Shown here in pieces: positions 50,445-60,801 of a DNA stretch of 64,000 nt (positions are counted from its first letter, which is position 1; every line of letters begins with the position of its first letter). The DNA lies in assembly GCA_945925985.1 (NCBI GenBank), contig CAMELV010000008.1:81962-145961 (forward strand). The letters are read 5' to 3'. Origin of the DNA: Comamonas sp. lk. Its GTDB lineage: Bacteria; Pseudomonadota; Gammaproteobacteria; Burkholderiales; Burkholderiaceae_C. A program made the position numbers and the translations under genes. The notes under the pieces were generated by a model, which had not been told where the DNA came from, searched no databases, and saw only the letters and a list, made by a program, of their open reading frames with translations.

Positions 50445-52847
50445 CTAATTTCGAAACAGTTCGAGGATTTTTTTTCGATCATCCGTCATCGGAGGGGTCT
50501 GCGTCGGCGCGGATGCCGGTAGGGTGGCGAGTACACCCTTGTCTTTTTCCTCCAGCCCCAAGCTGCTGATGCCGGCGCCGCGCGCGAACTCGTCGTAGTA
50601 CCACTCGCCACCTGCAAATACCACGCCCTCGGGCACGCTCGGTTCAGACACCGGAACATTTTTCAGGGCCTGTTCCATGAAGCGAATCCAGACCGGCAGG
50701 CTCAGGCCACCGCCGGTCTCCCGATCACCCAGTTTGCGGGGCGTGTCGTAGCCGATCCACGTGACGGCGGCCAGCGTGGGCTGGTAACCGGCGAACCAGG
50801 TGTCCATCGAATCATTGGTGGTGCCGGTCTTGCCATACAGGTCAGGCCGCTTGAGCGTGGCCTGGGCCGAGGCGGCCGTGCCGGTGCGGGTGACTTCTTG
50901 CAGCAGGCTGCTCACGATGAAGGCGTTGCGCGCATCAATCGCCCGCACCGTGTCGTCCAGCGGCAGCGGCTTGGTCTCGACCAGTACCCGGCCTTTCTGG
51001 TCGGTGACCCGGCTCACCAGCCAGGGGTTGACCCGATGGCCGCCATTGGCAAACACCGCGTAGCCGGTGGCCATTTGCATCGGCGTGACCGAACCCGCAC
51101 CCAGCGCCATGGTCAGGTAGGCCGGGTGCTTGTCTTCCTCAAAGCCAAAGCGGGTGACCCATTGCTGCGCATAACTGGTGCCGACAGCCTGCAGGATGCG
51201 GATGGAGATCATGTTTTTTGATTTAGCCAGGCCACGGCGCAGGCTCATCGGGCCTTCAAACTTGCCGTCGTAGTTCTTGGGCTCCCAGGGTTGGCTGCCG
51301 GTCACGCCCGAATCAAAAAACAGCGGTGCGTCATTGACCACGGTGGCTGGGGTAAACCCCTTCTCCAGTGCGGCCGAATAAATGAAGGGCTTGAAGCTCG
51401 AGCCCGGTTGCCGCCAGGCCTGCGTCACGTGGTTGAACTTGTTCTTGGCGAAATCGAAGCCGCCCACCAGCGCTTTGATGGAGCCGTCGCGCGGGTCCAG
51501 CGCCACAAAGGCGCCCTCAACCTCGGGCAGCTGCGTGATTTCCCAGCTGTCCTTGGGCGTTTTTACGACGCGGATCACGGCGCCACGCCGAATCTTGATG
51601 TTGGCCGCCGCCTTGTCGGAGAGGCCGGACTGCACTGGCTTGAGTCCTTCGCCTGTAACCTCGATGGTTTCGCCGTTCTGCCGCGTGGCCAGCACCCGGC
51701 GTGCGTCGGCAGCCAGCACTACCGCAGACAGCACATCACCGTTGTCGGGGTGGTCTTCTAGAACGTCGTCAATAGCGTCGTCGAGTTCCTGGCCCGAGGC
51801 CGGGAGAGTCACAAATTTTTCAGGGCCGCGGTAGACCTGGCGTCGCTCGAAATCCATGATGCCGCGACGCAGGGCCTTGTAAGCGGCCTCTTGGTCGCCA
51901 GCGCGCAAGGTGGTGTAGACATTGAGGCCCCGGGTGTAGGTCTCGTCACCATACTGCGTGAACATCAGTTGTCGCACCGTCTCGGCCACGTATTCAGCAT
52001 GCACGCGGCTGTTGTCTGAGTTGGTTTTGACTTTGAGCTCTTCCTTTTTGGCCGTGGCGGCCTGCTCGGCGGTGATGAAGCCGTTGTCCAGCATCCTGTC
52101 AATGATGTGCAGTTGCCTCGCCCGGGCCCGCTTGGGGTTGGCGATCGGGTTGTAGGCTGAGGGCGCCTTGGGCAGACCGGCCAACATGGCAGCCTCGGCG
52201 ATGCTCAGGCTTTTGAGCTCTTTGCCAAAATAAGCCTCGGCCGCCGAGGCAAAGCCGTAGGCGCGGTTACCCAGAAAAATCTGGTTCATATAGATCTCGA
52301 GAATCTTGTCCTTGCTGAGCAGGTGCTCAAGCTTGAAAGTCAGCAAAACCTCGTAAATTTTTCGTGTGTAGGTTTTTTCTGACGACAGGTAGACATTGCG
52401 CGCCACTTGCATGGTGATGGTGGAGGCGCCCTGGCTCTTGAGTCGACCCAGGTTGGCCAAGGCTGCACGCAGCATCCCCTTGTAGTCGACGCCTCCGTGC
52501 TCGTAAAAGCGTGCGTCCTCGATCGCCAGCACGGCGTCGGTCATGATTTTTGGGATTTGCTTGATCGGAGTCAGCTGCCGGCGCTCCTCACCAAATTCGC
52601 CGATCAACGCGCCTTCAGCTGAGAGCACTCGCAGAGGTAATTTAGGACGGTAATCCGACAAGTCGGATATATCAGGCAGATTGGGGTAGGCCACCGCCAG
52701 GGCGACGGCGACCAACATCAGCACCGACAGCATCCCCGCCAGCGCCAGCCCAGCGACCCAAAGGGCGGCCCGGCCCACCCACTTGAGAGCCATGGCGCCC
52801 GGTGTGAGATCGGCAGGTTGCGGGCTGGGCGGCTGTTTTTGCGGCAT
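50445..52847 (-). CDS. mrcA: Penicillin-binding protein 1A
   Basis: 800-residue bifunctional class A PBP. A single N-terminal membrane anchor (about 30-54), transglycosylase domain with E110 in EDARFYEHGG and STITMQVARNV, an inserted OB-like domain, and a transpeptidase with SSFK near residue 482, KSKN and KTGT near residue 673. It synthesises and cross-links peptidoglycan. Divergent from pilM, the conserved order in gamma- and betaproteobacteria. Confidence 0.96.
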   Translation of the reverse strand: MPQKQPPSPQPADLTPGAMALKWVGRAALWVAGLALAGMLSVLMLVAVALAVAYPNLPDISDLSDYRPKLPLRVLSAEGALIGEFGEERRQLTPIKQIPKIMTDAVLAIEDARFYEHGGVDYKGMLRAALANLGRLKSQGASTITMQVARNVYLSSEKTYTRKIYEVLLTFKLEHLLSKDKILEIYMNQIFLGNRAYGFASAAEAYFGKELKSLSIAEAAMLAGLPKAPSAYNPIANPKRARARQLHIIDRMLDNGFITAEQAATAKKEELKVKTNSDNSRVHAEYVAETVRQLMFTQYGDETYTRGLNVYTTLRAGDQEAAYKALRRGIMDFERRQVYRGPEKFVTLPASGQELDDAIDDVLEDHPDNGDVLSAVVLAADARRVLATRQNGETIEVTGEGLKPVQSGLSDKAAANIKIRRGAVIRVVKTPKDSWEITQLPEVEGAFVALDPRDGSIKALVGGFDFAKNKFNHVTQAWRQPGSSFKPFIYSAALEKGFTPATVVNDAPLFFDSGVTGSQPWEPKNYDGKFEGPMSLRRGLAKSKNMISIRILQAVGTSYAQQWVTRFGFEEDKHPAYLTMALGAGSVTPMQMATGYAVFANGGHRVNPWLVSRVTDQKGRVLVETKPLPLDDTVRAIDARNAFIVSSLLQEVTRTGTAASAQATLKRPDLYGKTGTTNDSMDTWFAGYQPTLAAVTWIGYDTPRKLGDRETGGGLSLPVWIRFMEQALKNVPVSEPSVPEGVVFAGGEWYYDEFARGAGISSLGLEEKDKGVLATLPASAPTQTPPMTDDRKKILELFRN

Positions 52848-53022
52848 GGAGGACTTTGAGTGGCAGCGGCGAGATTATAAAAACGATGCAATGACCTGAG
52901 CCGCCGCGAGCGCCGGACCTGTCGGAAAATGCAAAAAATCCCTGGTTCAGAATCTTGCTGATAGCATGCCACAAGCTGCGGCGGATTTTCTCTCGCCGTG
53001 GGCTCGAGTTTAAGGGGTCGAT

Positions 53023-54105
53023 GTGGTTTCTCTGGGGTCCTTGTTCAGCCGCCAAACCGCGCCACTCCTGGGCTTGGACATCAGCTCGTCCAGCGTCAAG
53101 CTGGTGGAGCTCGGCCGGCACGCATCGGGCCAATGGTTGCTCGCCCATTGCGGCCTGGAATTATTGCAGCCGGGCTGGGTCCAAGATGGCCAGATTGATA
53201 AGTTTGACGAGGTGGTGCAAGCCGTACGCCGGCTGGTTCGGCGAAGTGAGAGCAAAGCGCGCCATGTGGCTATGGCGCTGCCTGCCTCGACGGTTATCAC
53301 CCGCAAGATTCGCTTGCCGGCTGGCCTGAGCGAGGCCGAGCTGGAATTGCAGGTAGAGGCTGAGGCCAACCAGTACATTCCTTTCCCCATGGACGAGGTC
53401 AGCCTTGATTTTTTCACCATCGGCCCAAGCGCCACGGCTGCAGATGAAGTCGACGTCATGATCGCGGCCTCGCGCAAGGAGAAAGTCCAGGACCTCCAGG
53501 GCCTTGCCGAGGCCGCCGGGCTCAAGCTGACCGTGCTAGACGTGCAGACCTATGCCTCGCGCCGTGCCGCCGGGCGGCTGATCGTTGACCTGCCCTTGCT
53601 GGCGCCGTCGGAGGCCATCGTGGCCCTGTTTGAGATCAGCAGTCATGCCCTCCGCTTGCAGGTTTTGCAGGGCCAGGAGCTGATTTACGAGCGGGACCAG
53701 GCCTTTGGTGGCGCCCAATTAACCCAGCTGATCATGCGGCATTACGGTTTTGCCTTGGAAGAGGCAGAAAGCCGCAAACGCAGCGGTGACCTGCCTGACG
53801 ATTACGCGCTCAGCGTACTGGCGCCTTTTCTGGTGAGCGCTGCGCAGGAGGTCGGGCGGGCGCTGCAGTTTTTCTTTACCAGCACCCCGCACAGCCAAGT
53901 CGACCACATACTGCTGGCTGGCGGTGCCTCGGCGGTGCCGGGGCTGGCGGCGGTATTGCATGAGCAGACCGGCGTTGCCTGTACGGTGGCAAAGCCATTT
54001 CAGGGCATGGACCTCGGCAGCAGGGCGGCTGACGAAAGACTGGCACGCGAGGCGCCGTCTTACCTGACGGCTTGCGGTTTGGCGCTGCGGAGGTTTCCCG
54101 CGTGA
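53023..54105 (+). CDS. pilM: Type IV pilus inner-membrane platform protein PilM
   Basis: 360-residue actin-like cytoplasmic ATPase-fold protein that anchors PilN to the pilus motor. The N-terminal LLGLDISSSSVKLVEL and the late LAGGASAVPGL are the FtsA/actin-type phosphate loops. Start is GTG 53023 with AAGGGG 5 nt upstream. First gene of pilMNOPQ; each junction overlaps by 1-4 nt. Confidence 0.95.
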   Translation: MVSLGSLFSRQTAPLLGLDISSSSVKLVELGRHASGQWLLAHCGLELLQPGWVQDGQIDKFDEVVQAVRRLVRRSESKARHVAMALPASTVITRKIRLPAGLSEAELELQVEAEANQYIPFPMDEVSLDFFTIGPSATAADEVDVMIAASRKEKVQDLQGLAEAAGLKLTVLDVQTYASRRAAGRLIVDLPLLAPSEAIVALFEISSHALRLQVLQGQELIYERDQAFGGAQLTQLIMRHYGFALEEAESRKRSGDLPDDYALSVLAPFLVSAAQEVGRALQFFFTSTPHSQVDHILLAGGASAVPGLAAVLHEQTGVACTVAKPFQGMDLGSRAADERLAREAPSYLTACGLALRRFPA

Positions 54106-54734
54106 TCCTGATCAACCTGTTGCCTCACCGTGAGCAGGCGCGCAAGCGGCGTAAGGACAGCTTCAACCGGGGGCTCGGTCTGGCGGCGTTGCTCGGCGGG
54201 GTGGTTGCCGGCTTGGTGTTTGTCGCATTTCAGGCGCAGATCTCGGCCCAGCAAGAAAAAAACCAGTTGTTGCAAGCCGAAATCACCCGTTTTGATGCTC
54301 AGATCAAGGACATTGCCAGCCTGCAGACCGAGATCACGGCGTTGCGTGCGCGCCAACAGGCGGTTGAAGATCTGCAGGCCGACCGCAACTTGCCGGTGTA
54401 TTTGCTGACAGAGCTGGTCCGGCTGCTGCCGGAAGGGGTGTTTATCGCCAGCCTGAGGCAAGACGCCCAGGCCCTGACACTCTTGGGTGTGGCTCAGTCC
54501 AATGAGCGGGTTTCGGAGCTGCTGCGCAATCTTGGCAACCAGTCGCCCTGGTTTGCCCGCCCCGAGTTGGTGGAAATCGTGGCGGGTACGCTGGCCTTGT
54601 CACCGCGTGACCAGCGTCGGGTGGCCAACTTCACCATCCGGGTGCGCCTGGTGCGGTCCAGTGATACGGACCAACCCAAAACGGCCGGCGTCCCCGCGCT
54701 GCCCGTTAGCGCGCCGCGGCCGGGCCAACCTTAA
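54102..54734 (+). CDS. pilN: Type IV pilus assembly protein PilN
   Basis: 210-residue bitopic inner-membrane protein starting with the PilM-binding motif (ILINLLPHRE), one membrane helix at about 25-45, then a coiled coil and a ferredoxin-like periplasmic domain. GTG 54102 overlaps the pilM stop (GTGA); the frame is open to 54072. Confidence 0.94.
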   Translation: MILINLLPHREQARKRRKDSFNRGLGLAALLGGVVAGLVFVAFQAQISAQQEKNQLLQAEITRFDAQIKDIASLQTEITALRARQQAVEDLQADRNLPVYLLTELVRLLPEGVFIASLRQDAQALTLLGVAQSNERVSELLRNLGNQSPWFARPELVEIVAGTLALSPRDQRRVANFTIRVRLVRSSDTDQPKTAGVPALPVSAPRPGQP

Positions 54735-55438
54735 TGAAGCCCCTCAACCCACGCCAGTTCCCCAGCCGGCCCGCACTGCGCCTGGACCTGGGCCAGCTCC
54801 GCGCACAGTTCACCGGCCTTAACCCGCGGGACCCGGCCAGCTGGCCGGCCCTGCCACGCCTGGCCTTGCTGCTGTTGGTGAGCTTTCTGGTGTTGCTGGT
54901 TCTTTGGTTTGCCCTGCTTCAGGGCTACCAGGACGCGTTGGTGGCCGAGCAGAACCGGGAAGCCAAGCTGCGCGAGGAGTTTCAGCAAAAGTTGGCCAAG
55001 GCCGTCAATCTGGAGGCGCTCAAAAAGCAGCGTGAGCAGGTTCGCCAGTATGTGAACCAGCTGGAAAAGCAGCTTCCCAGCAAGGCTGAAATGGATGCAC
55101 TGCTGTCGGACATCAACCAGGCTGGGCTGGGCCGCAGCCTGCAATTTGATTTGTTCCGGCCGGGCCAGGTCGCGGTTAAGGAGTACTACGCCGAGCTGCC
55201 GATAGCGGTACGGGTGAGTGGGCGCTACCACGACATTGGCGCCTTTGTCGCCGACGTCGCCAAACTCTCTCGCATCGTGACGCTCAACAACCTCAACATT
55301 CAGCCGCTGCCCCAGCGCGACGGGGTGCTGGCCATGGACGCCACTGCCAAGACCTTCCGCTACCTTGACGCTGATGAGGTGGCGGCGCAACGGCTGGCCG
55401 CCGCTGCGGCGGCCAAAGCCAAGGCGGCCAAAAAATGA
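54734..55438 (+). CDS. pilO: Type IV pilus assembly protein PilO
   Basis: 234-residue partner of PilN with one membrane helix (about 40-62), a coiled coil (REAKLREEFQQKL) and a periplasmic ferredoxin-like domain (YYAELPIAVRVSGRYHDIG). An Ala/Lys-rich tail ends the protein. ATG overlaps the pilN stop by one base (TAATG). Confidence 0.94.
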   Translation: MKPLNPRQFPSRPALRLDLGQLRAQFTGLNPRDPASWPALPRLALLLLVSFLVLLVLWFALLQGYQDALVAEQNREAKLREEFQQKLAKAVNLEALKKQREQVRQYVNQLEKQLPSKAEMDALLSDINQAGLGRSLQFDLFRPGQVAVKEYYAELPIAVRVSGRYHDIGAFVADVAKLSRIVTLNNLNIQPLPQRDGVLAMDATAKTFRYLDADEVAAQRLAAAAAAKAKAAKK

Positions 55439-55992
55439 GCCTGCGGACCATGCAGAGTCTGGTTCGTTTGGGCGGGCTGCTGGCTGTTCTTGGCCTTCTG
55501 GGTTGCGGCGCCGCCACCCAAGACGAGCTCACCCAGTGGATCAGCCAGCAAAAAAGCCAGACCCGGGCACGGGTGCCAGCCATTGCCGAACCCAAGCAGT
55601 TTCAGCCCCACGCCTATGTGTCGGCCTCGGCATTGGACCCGTTTAGCAACCAGCAGCTGACCCAGGCGCTCAAGCGCGACAGCGCGACGGTCAGCGCCGG
55701 CACCGCTTTGCTCGCCCCCGAGTTGGCACGCCGCAAGGAGGCGCTCGAGGCTGTGCCGGTGGATGCCATGGCGCTGGTCGGCACCATGGTGCGGGCTGGC
55801 CAGCCGGTGGCGCTGGTCAAGGTGGACCGCATGCTGTATCAGGTGCGGCCGGGCCACCACCTAGGGCAGAACTACGGCCGCGTGGTTCGCATTACCGAGA
55901 CCGAGCTCACGCTGCGCGAGGTGGTGCAGGATGCCATGGGTGATTGGGTTGAACGCACCGCCAGCTTGAAGCTGCAGGAGAAGTCAAAATGA
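55435..55992 (+). CDS. pilP: Type IV pilus lipoprotein PilP
   Basis: 185-residue inner-membrane lipoprotein with lipobox LLGC at 21-24, an unstructured linker and a small C-terminal HR/beta domain (VDRMLYQVRPGHHLGQNYG) that contacts the PilQ secretin. Overlaps pilO and pilQ by 4 nt each. Confidence 0.94.
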   Translation: MSLRTMQSLVRLGGLLAVLGLLGCGAATQDELTQWISQQKSQTRARVPAIAEPKQFQPHAYVSASALDPFSNQQLTQALKRDSATVSAGTALLAPELARRKEALEAVPVDAMALVGTMVRAGQPVALVKVDRMLYQVRPGHHLGQNYGRVVRITETELTLREVVQDAMGDWVERTASLKLQEKSK

Positions 55993-58133
55993 AAACAGCT
56001 CGTCACCCATGGGCCCAACAGGCTGCATGGGCCTTCCGCTACCTTGGCCTGGCCCTGTGTCTGCTGGGCGCAACGGCGACGGCCTTGGCGCAAAACACGC
56101 TGGAGGCGGTGACCGCGTCGCTAAAAGACGGGCAGGAGATCGTCAAAATTGACCTGGCACAGCCCCTTGCGGTGGCGCCCACCGGCTTTGTGATGCAGTC
56201 GCCGGCGCGCATTGCGCTCGATTTGCCGGCCGTTGGCAACAACACCGGGCGCACCAGCTATGAATTTGGTCTGGGCAACCTCAAGTCTACGACGCTGGTG
56301 TCCGCCGGGGACCGCATGCGGCTGGTGCTGAACCTGAAGCAGGCCGGCGCCTACAGCACGCGGCTGGAGGGTCGGTCGCTGCTGGTGTTTTTGTCAGGGC
56401 CGGCCGGGCTAGCCGGTGCTGCGGCCCCGGCCTCGGTGGCCGCTGACAGCCGCAGCCGAACACCGCAAGCGCTCAAAGACCTTGATTTCCGGGTTGGCCC
56501 GGATGGCGCTGGCCGAGTCATCGTCACACTCGCCCATGACCAGGTCGGGGTCGACCTGCGCCAGCAGGGCCAAGCGCTGGTGGCCGAGTTCTTGCAATCC
56601 AGCCTGCCGGAAGGCCTGCGTCGGCGGATCGACGTGACTGATTTTTCGACGCCGGTTCAGACCGTGACCCTGTCGCAGACGGGTGACCGGGTGCGCATGG
56701 TCATCGAGCCAAAAGGCGCCTGGCTGCACTCGGCCTACCAGAGTGATCGGCAGTTTGTAGTTGACATCCGGCCGGTACGGCTTGACCCCGCCAAACTGAG
56801 TGCCGGGCCTGGTTTCAGTGGGCAAAAGCTGTCGCTGAATTTTCAGAACATTGATGTGCGCGCCCTGTTGCAGGTGATTGCCGACTTCTCCAGCTTCAAC
56901 ATCATTACCTCAGACTCGGTGACCGGCTCGGTCACCCTGCGCTTGCAGGACGTGCCCTGGGACCAGGCGCTGGACATCATCCTCCAGACCAAAAGCCTGG
57001 GTATGCGCAAAACCGGCAATGTGCTGTGGATTGCCCCGAGGGAAGAAATCAGCGCCCGTGAAAAGCTGGACCTTGAGGCATCAGCGGCACTTCAGGGCCT
57101 GGAGCCGTTGCGGACCCAATCGTTCCAGATGAACTACACCAAAGCCGCCGAAGTGGCCGCGCAACTCACGGGCAGTGGTGGCGCTGCCGGCGCCAGTGCG
57201 TCACGTCTGCTCAGCCCGCGTGGCAGTGCCATCTCCGAGGCCCGCACCAATCAGCTGTTTGTGACCGATGTGCCAGCCAAACTGGAGCAAGTGCAACAGC
57301 TGATCGCCAAGCTGGATATTCCGGTGCGCCAGGTGCTGATCGAGGCCCGTATCGTCGAGGCCTCAGACACCTTTGGCAAGTCGCTCGGCGTGCGTCTGGG
57401 TGGCAGCGATCTGCGCGCACCCCGTGGCGGCGACGGCGGCTACCAGTTGGTCGGCGACAACCGGGTCGCGTTTGGTTCCAGCTATGCCAATGCCGTGGCC
57501 AGCAGCGGCGCCGGCGGTGCGGTGGACTTGACCAGTAACTTTGTCAATCTGCCAGCACTGGGCCAGGGCGGTTACAGCCCGGCAGCTTTTGCGGTGTCCA
57601 TCTTCAGTTCGGCCGCCAACCGATTCTTGAATCTGGAGCTGTCGGCGCTGGAGGCCGACGGCAAGGGCAAGGTGGTGTCCAGCCCGCGCGTGGTCACCGC
57701 CGACCAGATCAAGGCCCTGATCGAGCAGGGTACCGAGCTGCCCTACCAGGTGGCCTCGTCCAGCGGCGCCACCTCCATCGCTTTCCGTAAGGCAAACCTC
57801 AAACTTGAAGTCACGCCGCAGATCACCCCCGAGGGCAGCATCATTCTCGACTTGGATGTGAACAAAGACAGCGTGGGCCAGTCGACCCCGGCTGGTTTCG
57901 CCATCAACACCAAACACATCAAGACCCAGGTACTGGTAGAGAACGGTGGCACGGTGGTGATTGGTGGCATTTTTGAGCTGACCGAATCCGAGACCGAGAC
58001 CAAGGTGCCCTTGCTGGGCGACCTGCCGGGCGTAGGTCACCTGTTCAAGAACCGCTCCCGCGTCTCCAATAAGCAGGAGCTACTGGTCTTTATCACGCCC
58101 AAAGTGGTGACGGATCGGGCGGTATCGCGGTGA
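55989..58133 (+). CDS. pilQ: Type IV pilus secretin PilQ
   Basis: 714-residue outer-membrane secretin. Signal peptide to about residue 35, two AMIN domains (about 40-270), an STN/N0 domain (SLNFQNIDVRALLQVIADFS), N1, and the secretin pore domain ending GGIFELTESETETKVPLLGDLPGVGHLFK. It forms the exit channel for the pilus and for competence uptake. The stop overlaps the frame of the next gene. Confidence 0.96.
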   Translation: MKTARHPWAQQAAWAFRYLGLALCLLGATATALAQNTLEAVTASLKDGQEIVKIDLAQPLAVAPTGFVMQSPARIALDLPAVGNNTGRTSYEFGLGNLKSTTLVSAGDRMRLVLNLKQAGAYSTRLEGRSLLVFLSGPAGLAGAAAPASVAADSRSRTPQALKDLDFRVGPDGAGRVIVTLAHDQVGVDLRQQGQALVAEFLQSSLPEGLRRRIDVTDFSTPVQTVTLSQTGDRVRMVIEPKGAWLHSAYQSDRQFVVDIRPVRLDPAKLSAGPGFSGQKLSLNFQNIDVRALLQVIADFSSFNIITSDSVTGSVTLRLQDVPWDQALDIILQTKSLGMRKTGNVLWIAPREEISAREKLDLEASAALQGLEPLRTQSFQMNYTKAAEVAAQLTGSGGAAGASASRLLSPRGSAISEARTNQLFVTDVPAKLEQVQQLIAKLDIPVRQVLIEARIVEASDTFGKSLGVRLGGSDLRAPRGGDGGYQLVGDNRVAFGSSYANAVASSGAGGAVDLTSNFVNLPALGQGGYSPAAFAVSIFSSAANRFLNLELSALEADGKGKVVSSPRVVTADQIKALIEQGTELPYQVASSSGATSIAFRKANLKLEVTPQITPEGSIILDLDVNKDSVGQSTPAGFAINTKHIKTQVLVENGGTVVIGGIFELTESETETKVPLLGDLPGVGHLFKNRSRVSNKQELLVFITPKVVTDRAVSR

Positions 58134-58162
58134 CGGTTGCCTTACCTCTTGGGAGCAGGGTC

Positions 58163-60205
58163 ATGGGTTTATCCAGATTTTTCAGCTTGATCGGGTTAGT
58201 GCTTGGGCTCGGGGTGGGGCTGGTCGCCTGCGGTGGCGGCGGTGGCAATGCCGGCAGCAACCCGAATATTCCGGTTGAACCGGTGGTGAGCCCAGTTGCC
58301 AAAACTGCCAGCTTGGCGCTAACTCTGGTGGACGGCTCGGGCACCGTGGTCGCCAATCGCGGCCTGTCGCAAACCGAATCGCGCTACCTGCGCCTGGCGC
58401 TGACCGACAGCAGCGGCGCCGCCGTGCCCTTCAGCCGGGTTGCGGTGACACTGGACTCCAGCAACGCCCGGCTGGTCCCGGCGGCCGGGGTCGACCTGAC
58501 TGACGCGTCAGGCGTCTTGTTGATGCGCATCGCGCCGGCCAGTGTCACAGCGGCCGGCCTGGTGCAAGTGACGGCTGCCGCCACGGTGGCTGGTTTGGCT
58601 GTGACCCAAACCCTGGACCTCCAAATTGCCGCCGGTACGGTGATCCTCACGGGGTTGAGTGTCTCGCCGGCCAGCGTACAAAACGGCCAGTCGGTCAACG
58701 TGGCGGTCAATGTGCTGGTGAATGGCGCTCAAGCGGCGTCCAACGCCCTGGCGGTGGCGTTCACCAGTGGCTGTGGCACGGTGTCGCCCGCCTCCAGCCT
58801 GGTGGATGGCAACGGCCTCGCTACGGGTGTGATTCAAACCGTCAATCCAGGCAACTGTTCCGTGCTGGCCACGGCGGCGGGGGGCGTCACCAGCAGCGCT
58901 GCATTTACAGTGACCGCGCCGCCGATTATTGGCATCCGCTTTGTCAGCGCCACGCCCTCGGTCATTTACCAAGCCGGGTCAGTGGGTGCCAACATTTCGC
59001 AGGTGAGTTTCAGGGTGGTTAATTCGGTGGGGACTGCGGTACAGAGCGAAAACGTGACGGCCAGCCTGTCCAATATTGATGGGGGTCTCAATTTTTGCGG
59101 CTCGCCCTCAGTGGGCGTCTCTGGTGCCGATGGCGTGGTGACCTTTTCGGTTTGCGCCGGCACCCTGCCGGCCAACGTGCAGGTGCGTGCCGTACTCAAC
59201 AGCAACCCGCTGATTGCAACCAACTCCAATCTCTTGACGGTCCAGACCGGTGTGGTCTCTCAGCGCTTTTTTGACCTGGCAGCGAACAGGCTCAATATTT
59301 ATGTGGGTGGCCAGTTCACCACGCAGGTCAATGGCAACAGCGTTGATCTCACCGCCTATGCTGCAGATCGCCAGGGTAATCCGGTGCCCGACCGCACCAA
59401 GATCATCTTTGTGAGCGAGGGCGGGCAGATCAATTCAAGCAGCCTCAGCAGTTGTGAAATCAGCGCCGGAAGCTGTACAGTCCGCCTGATTGGCCAGGCC
59501 TATCGGCCGCTGGGCTCGTCAGCCGCCAACGGCGAACCGCGTCCGGGCCGGGTCACGGTGCTGGCCTACACCGATGGCGAGGAGCATTTCATCGATGCCA
59601 ACAGCAACAACCGTTATGACCCAGGCGAACTGTTTGAAGACCTGGGCCTGCCCTACTTGGACAAGGATGAGAGCCGTGCTTTTGTGTCTGCTTACACCAA
59701 CCTGGTCACCGGCACCAGTGACGGTGAGACCTCTTATCCCCTGCCCATCGGCGCCGCGGGTGCGCTGGCCTGCCCGGCCGGCGCAAACATCGGCTTGTCG
59801 GTTTCTGGCAGCTGCAACGGCTCTTGGGACGGAAACACCAAGGTCCGCCGCGCTCTGGTCATCATTTTCTCGGGCGGTGAGATTGGTCAGCCTGGTGGCT
59901 ACGATGCCACGATTCCCGCCATTCGCCAGACCGAAGTGCTGGACGCCTCCATCGGGTCCGTGACGGTTCGCCTGTCTGACTACAACGGCAACCCCCTTCC
60001 GGCCGACGCGGTACTCACGGTGCAAACCTTCCCGGTAGTGGCGGCTGGCGCCTGCTCTGCCACGCTGGAAGGCAGCACTGTGGGTAGCACCATCGAGCCC
60101 ACTCAGCACATCGCCACCCTGAAGAGCTGTGTTACGGGTGACCTGGTGCGCTTTACGGCCACCGTCAGCGGAAAGGCAAGTTCATTGAGCGTGGTGTTAC
60201 CTTGA
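58163..60205 (+). CDS. Lipoprotein with Ig-like repeat domains, between pilQ and aroK
   Basis: 680 residues from ATG 58163 with GGGAGCAGGG upstream (GTG 58130 overlaps the pilQ stop and is in frame). Lipobox LVAC at 20-23, then a Gly-rich tether CGGGGG. The remainder reads as several bacterial Ig-like (Big/invasin-type) beta-sandwiches of about 90-100 residues (for example ALTDSSGAAVPFSRVAVTLD; LTGLSVSPASVQNGQSVNV). Ca-like motifs (DANSNNRYDPGE) occur near residue 490. It may be a pilus-associated or surface adhesin. Its stop overlaps the TTG start candidate of aroK. Confidence 0.85.
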   Translation: MGLSRFFSLIGLVLGLGVGLVACGGGGGNAGSNPNIPVEPVVSPVAKTASLALTLVDGSGTVVANRGLSQTESRYLRLALTDSSGAAVPFSRVAVTLDSSNARLVPAAGVDLTDASGVLLMRIAPASVTAAGLVQVTAAATVAGLAVTQTLDLQIAAGTVILTGLSVSPASVQNGQSVNVAVNVLVNGAQAASNALAVAFTSGCGTVSPASSLVDGNGLATGVIQTVNPGNCSVLATAAGGVTSSAAFTVTAPPIIGIRFVSATPSVIYQAGSVGANISQVSFRVVNSVGTAVQSENVTASLSNIDGGLNFCGSPSVGVSGADGVVTFSVCAGTLPANVQVRAVLNSNPLIATNSNLLTVQTGVVSQRFFDLAANRLNIYVGGQFTTQVNGNSVDLTAYAADRQGNPVPDRTKIIFVSEGGQINSSSLSSCEISAGSCTVRLIGQAYRPLGSSAANGEPRPGRVTVLAYTDGEEHFIDANSNNRYDPGELFEDLGLPYLDKDESRAFVSAYTNLVTGTSDGETSYPLPIGAAGALACPAGANIGLSVSGSCNGSWDGNTKVRRALVIIFSGGEIGQPGGYDATIPAIRQTEVLDASIGSVTVRLSDYNGNPLPADAVLTVQTFPVVAAGACSATLEGSTVGSTIEPTQHIATLKSCVTGDLVRFTATVSGKASSLSVVLP

Positions 60206-60765
60206 GTTTAGTGACTACAGCCCATGGTGTGCCTGACCCAACCTGCATCGCCCTGGTGGGCCTCCCCGGCTCCGGCAAAACCACCGTCGGACGCCAACTC
60301 GCGCGTCGGCTTAGCCTTGACTATTGCGATTCCGACCATGTGATCGAGCAGCGGCTGGGCTGCTCGATCAGAACATTCTTCGAGCACGAGGGCGAGGACC
60401 GTTTTCGCGAAGTCGAGTCGACGGTGCTGGAGGAGCTCACCCAAAAAAATGGCGCCGTTATCTCCACCGGTGGCGGCGCGGTGTTGCGTGAGGTCAATCG
60501 GCAGCGCCTTCACGAGCGTTGCCAGGTGATGTACCTCAACGCGCACCCCGACGACCTGTTTCGCCGGTTGCGGCATGATGTAAACCGGCCCCTGCTGCAG
60601 GTGGCAGACCCGCTGACCCGGCTGCGCGACCTGCACGCCGTGCGCGATCCGCTGTACCGCGCCACTGCGCATTTCATTATCGAGACTGGCCGACCCTCGG
60701 TGGCCACGCTGGTCAACATGATCGTGATGCAACTGGAGTTGTCGGGCGGGTTGCCCCGTCGCTGA
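60202..60765 (+). CDS. aroK: Shikimate kinase
   Basis: Shikimate kinase of the aromatic amino acid pathway, up to 187 residues. P-loop GLPGSGKT, D-x-D (DYCDSD), the FREVES block and STGGGAV are present. The start is uncertain because all candidates are non-ATG: TTG 60202 (overlapping the previous stop), GTG 60211 and GTG 60229. Co-oriented with and close to aroB. Confidence 0.94.
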   Translation: MSLVTTAHGVPDPTCIALVGLPGSGKTTVGRQLARRLSLDYCDSDHVIEQRLGCSIRTFFEHEGEDRFREVESTVLEELTQKNGAVISTGGGAVLREVNRQRLHERCQVMYLNAHPDDLFRRLRHDVNRPLLQVADPLTRLRDLHAVRDPLYRATAHFIIETGRPSVATLVNMIVMQLELSGGLPRR

Positions 60766-60801
60766 GGTTTCGCCCTGGCCGCAGCCTCTAAACTCCGGTT
60801 T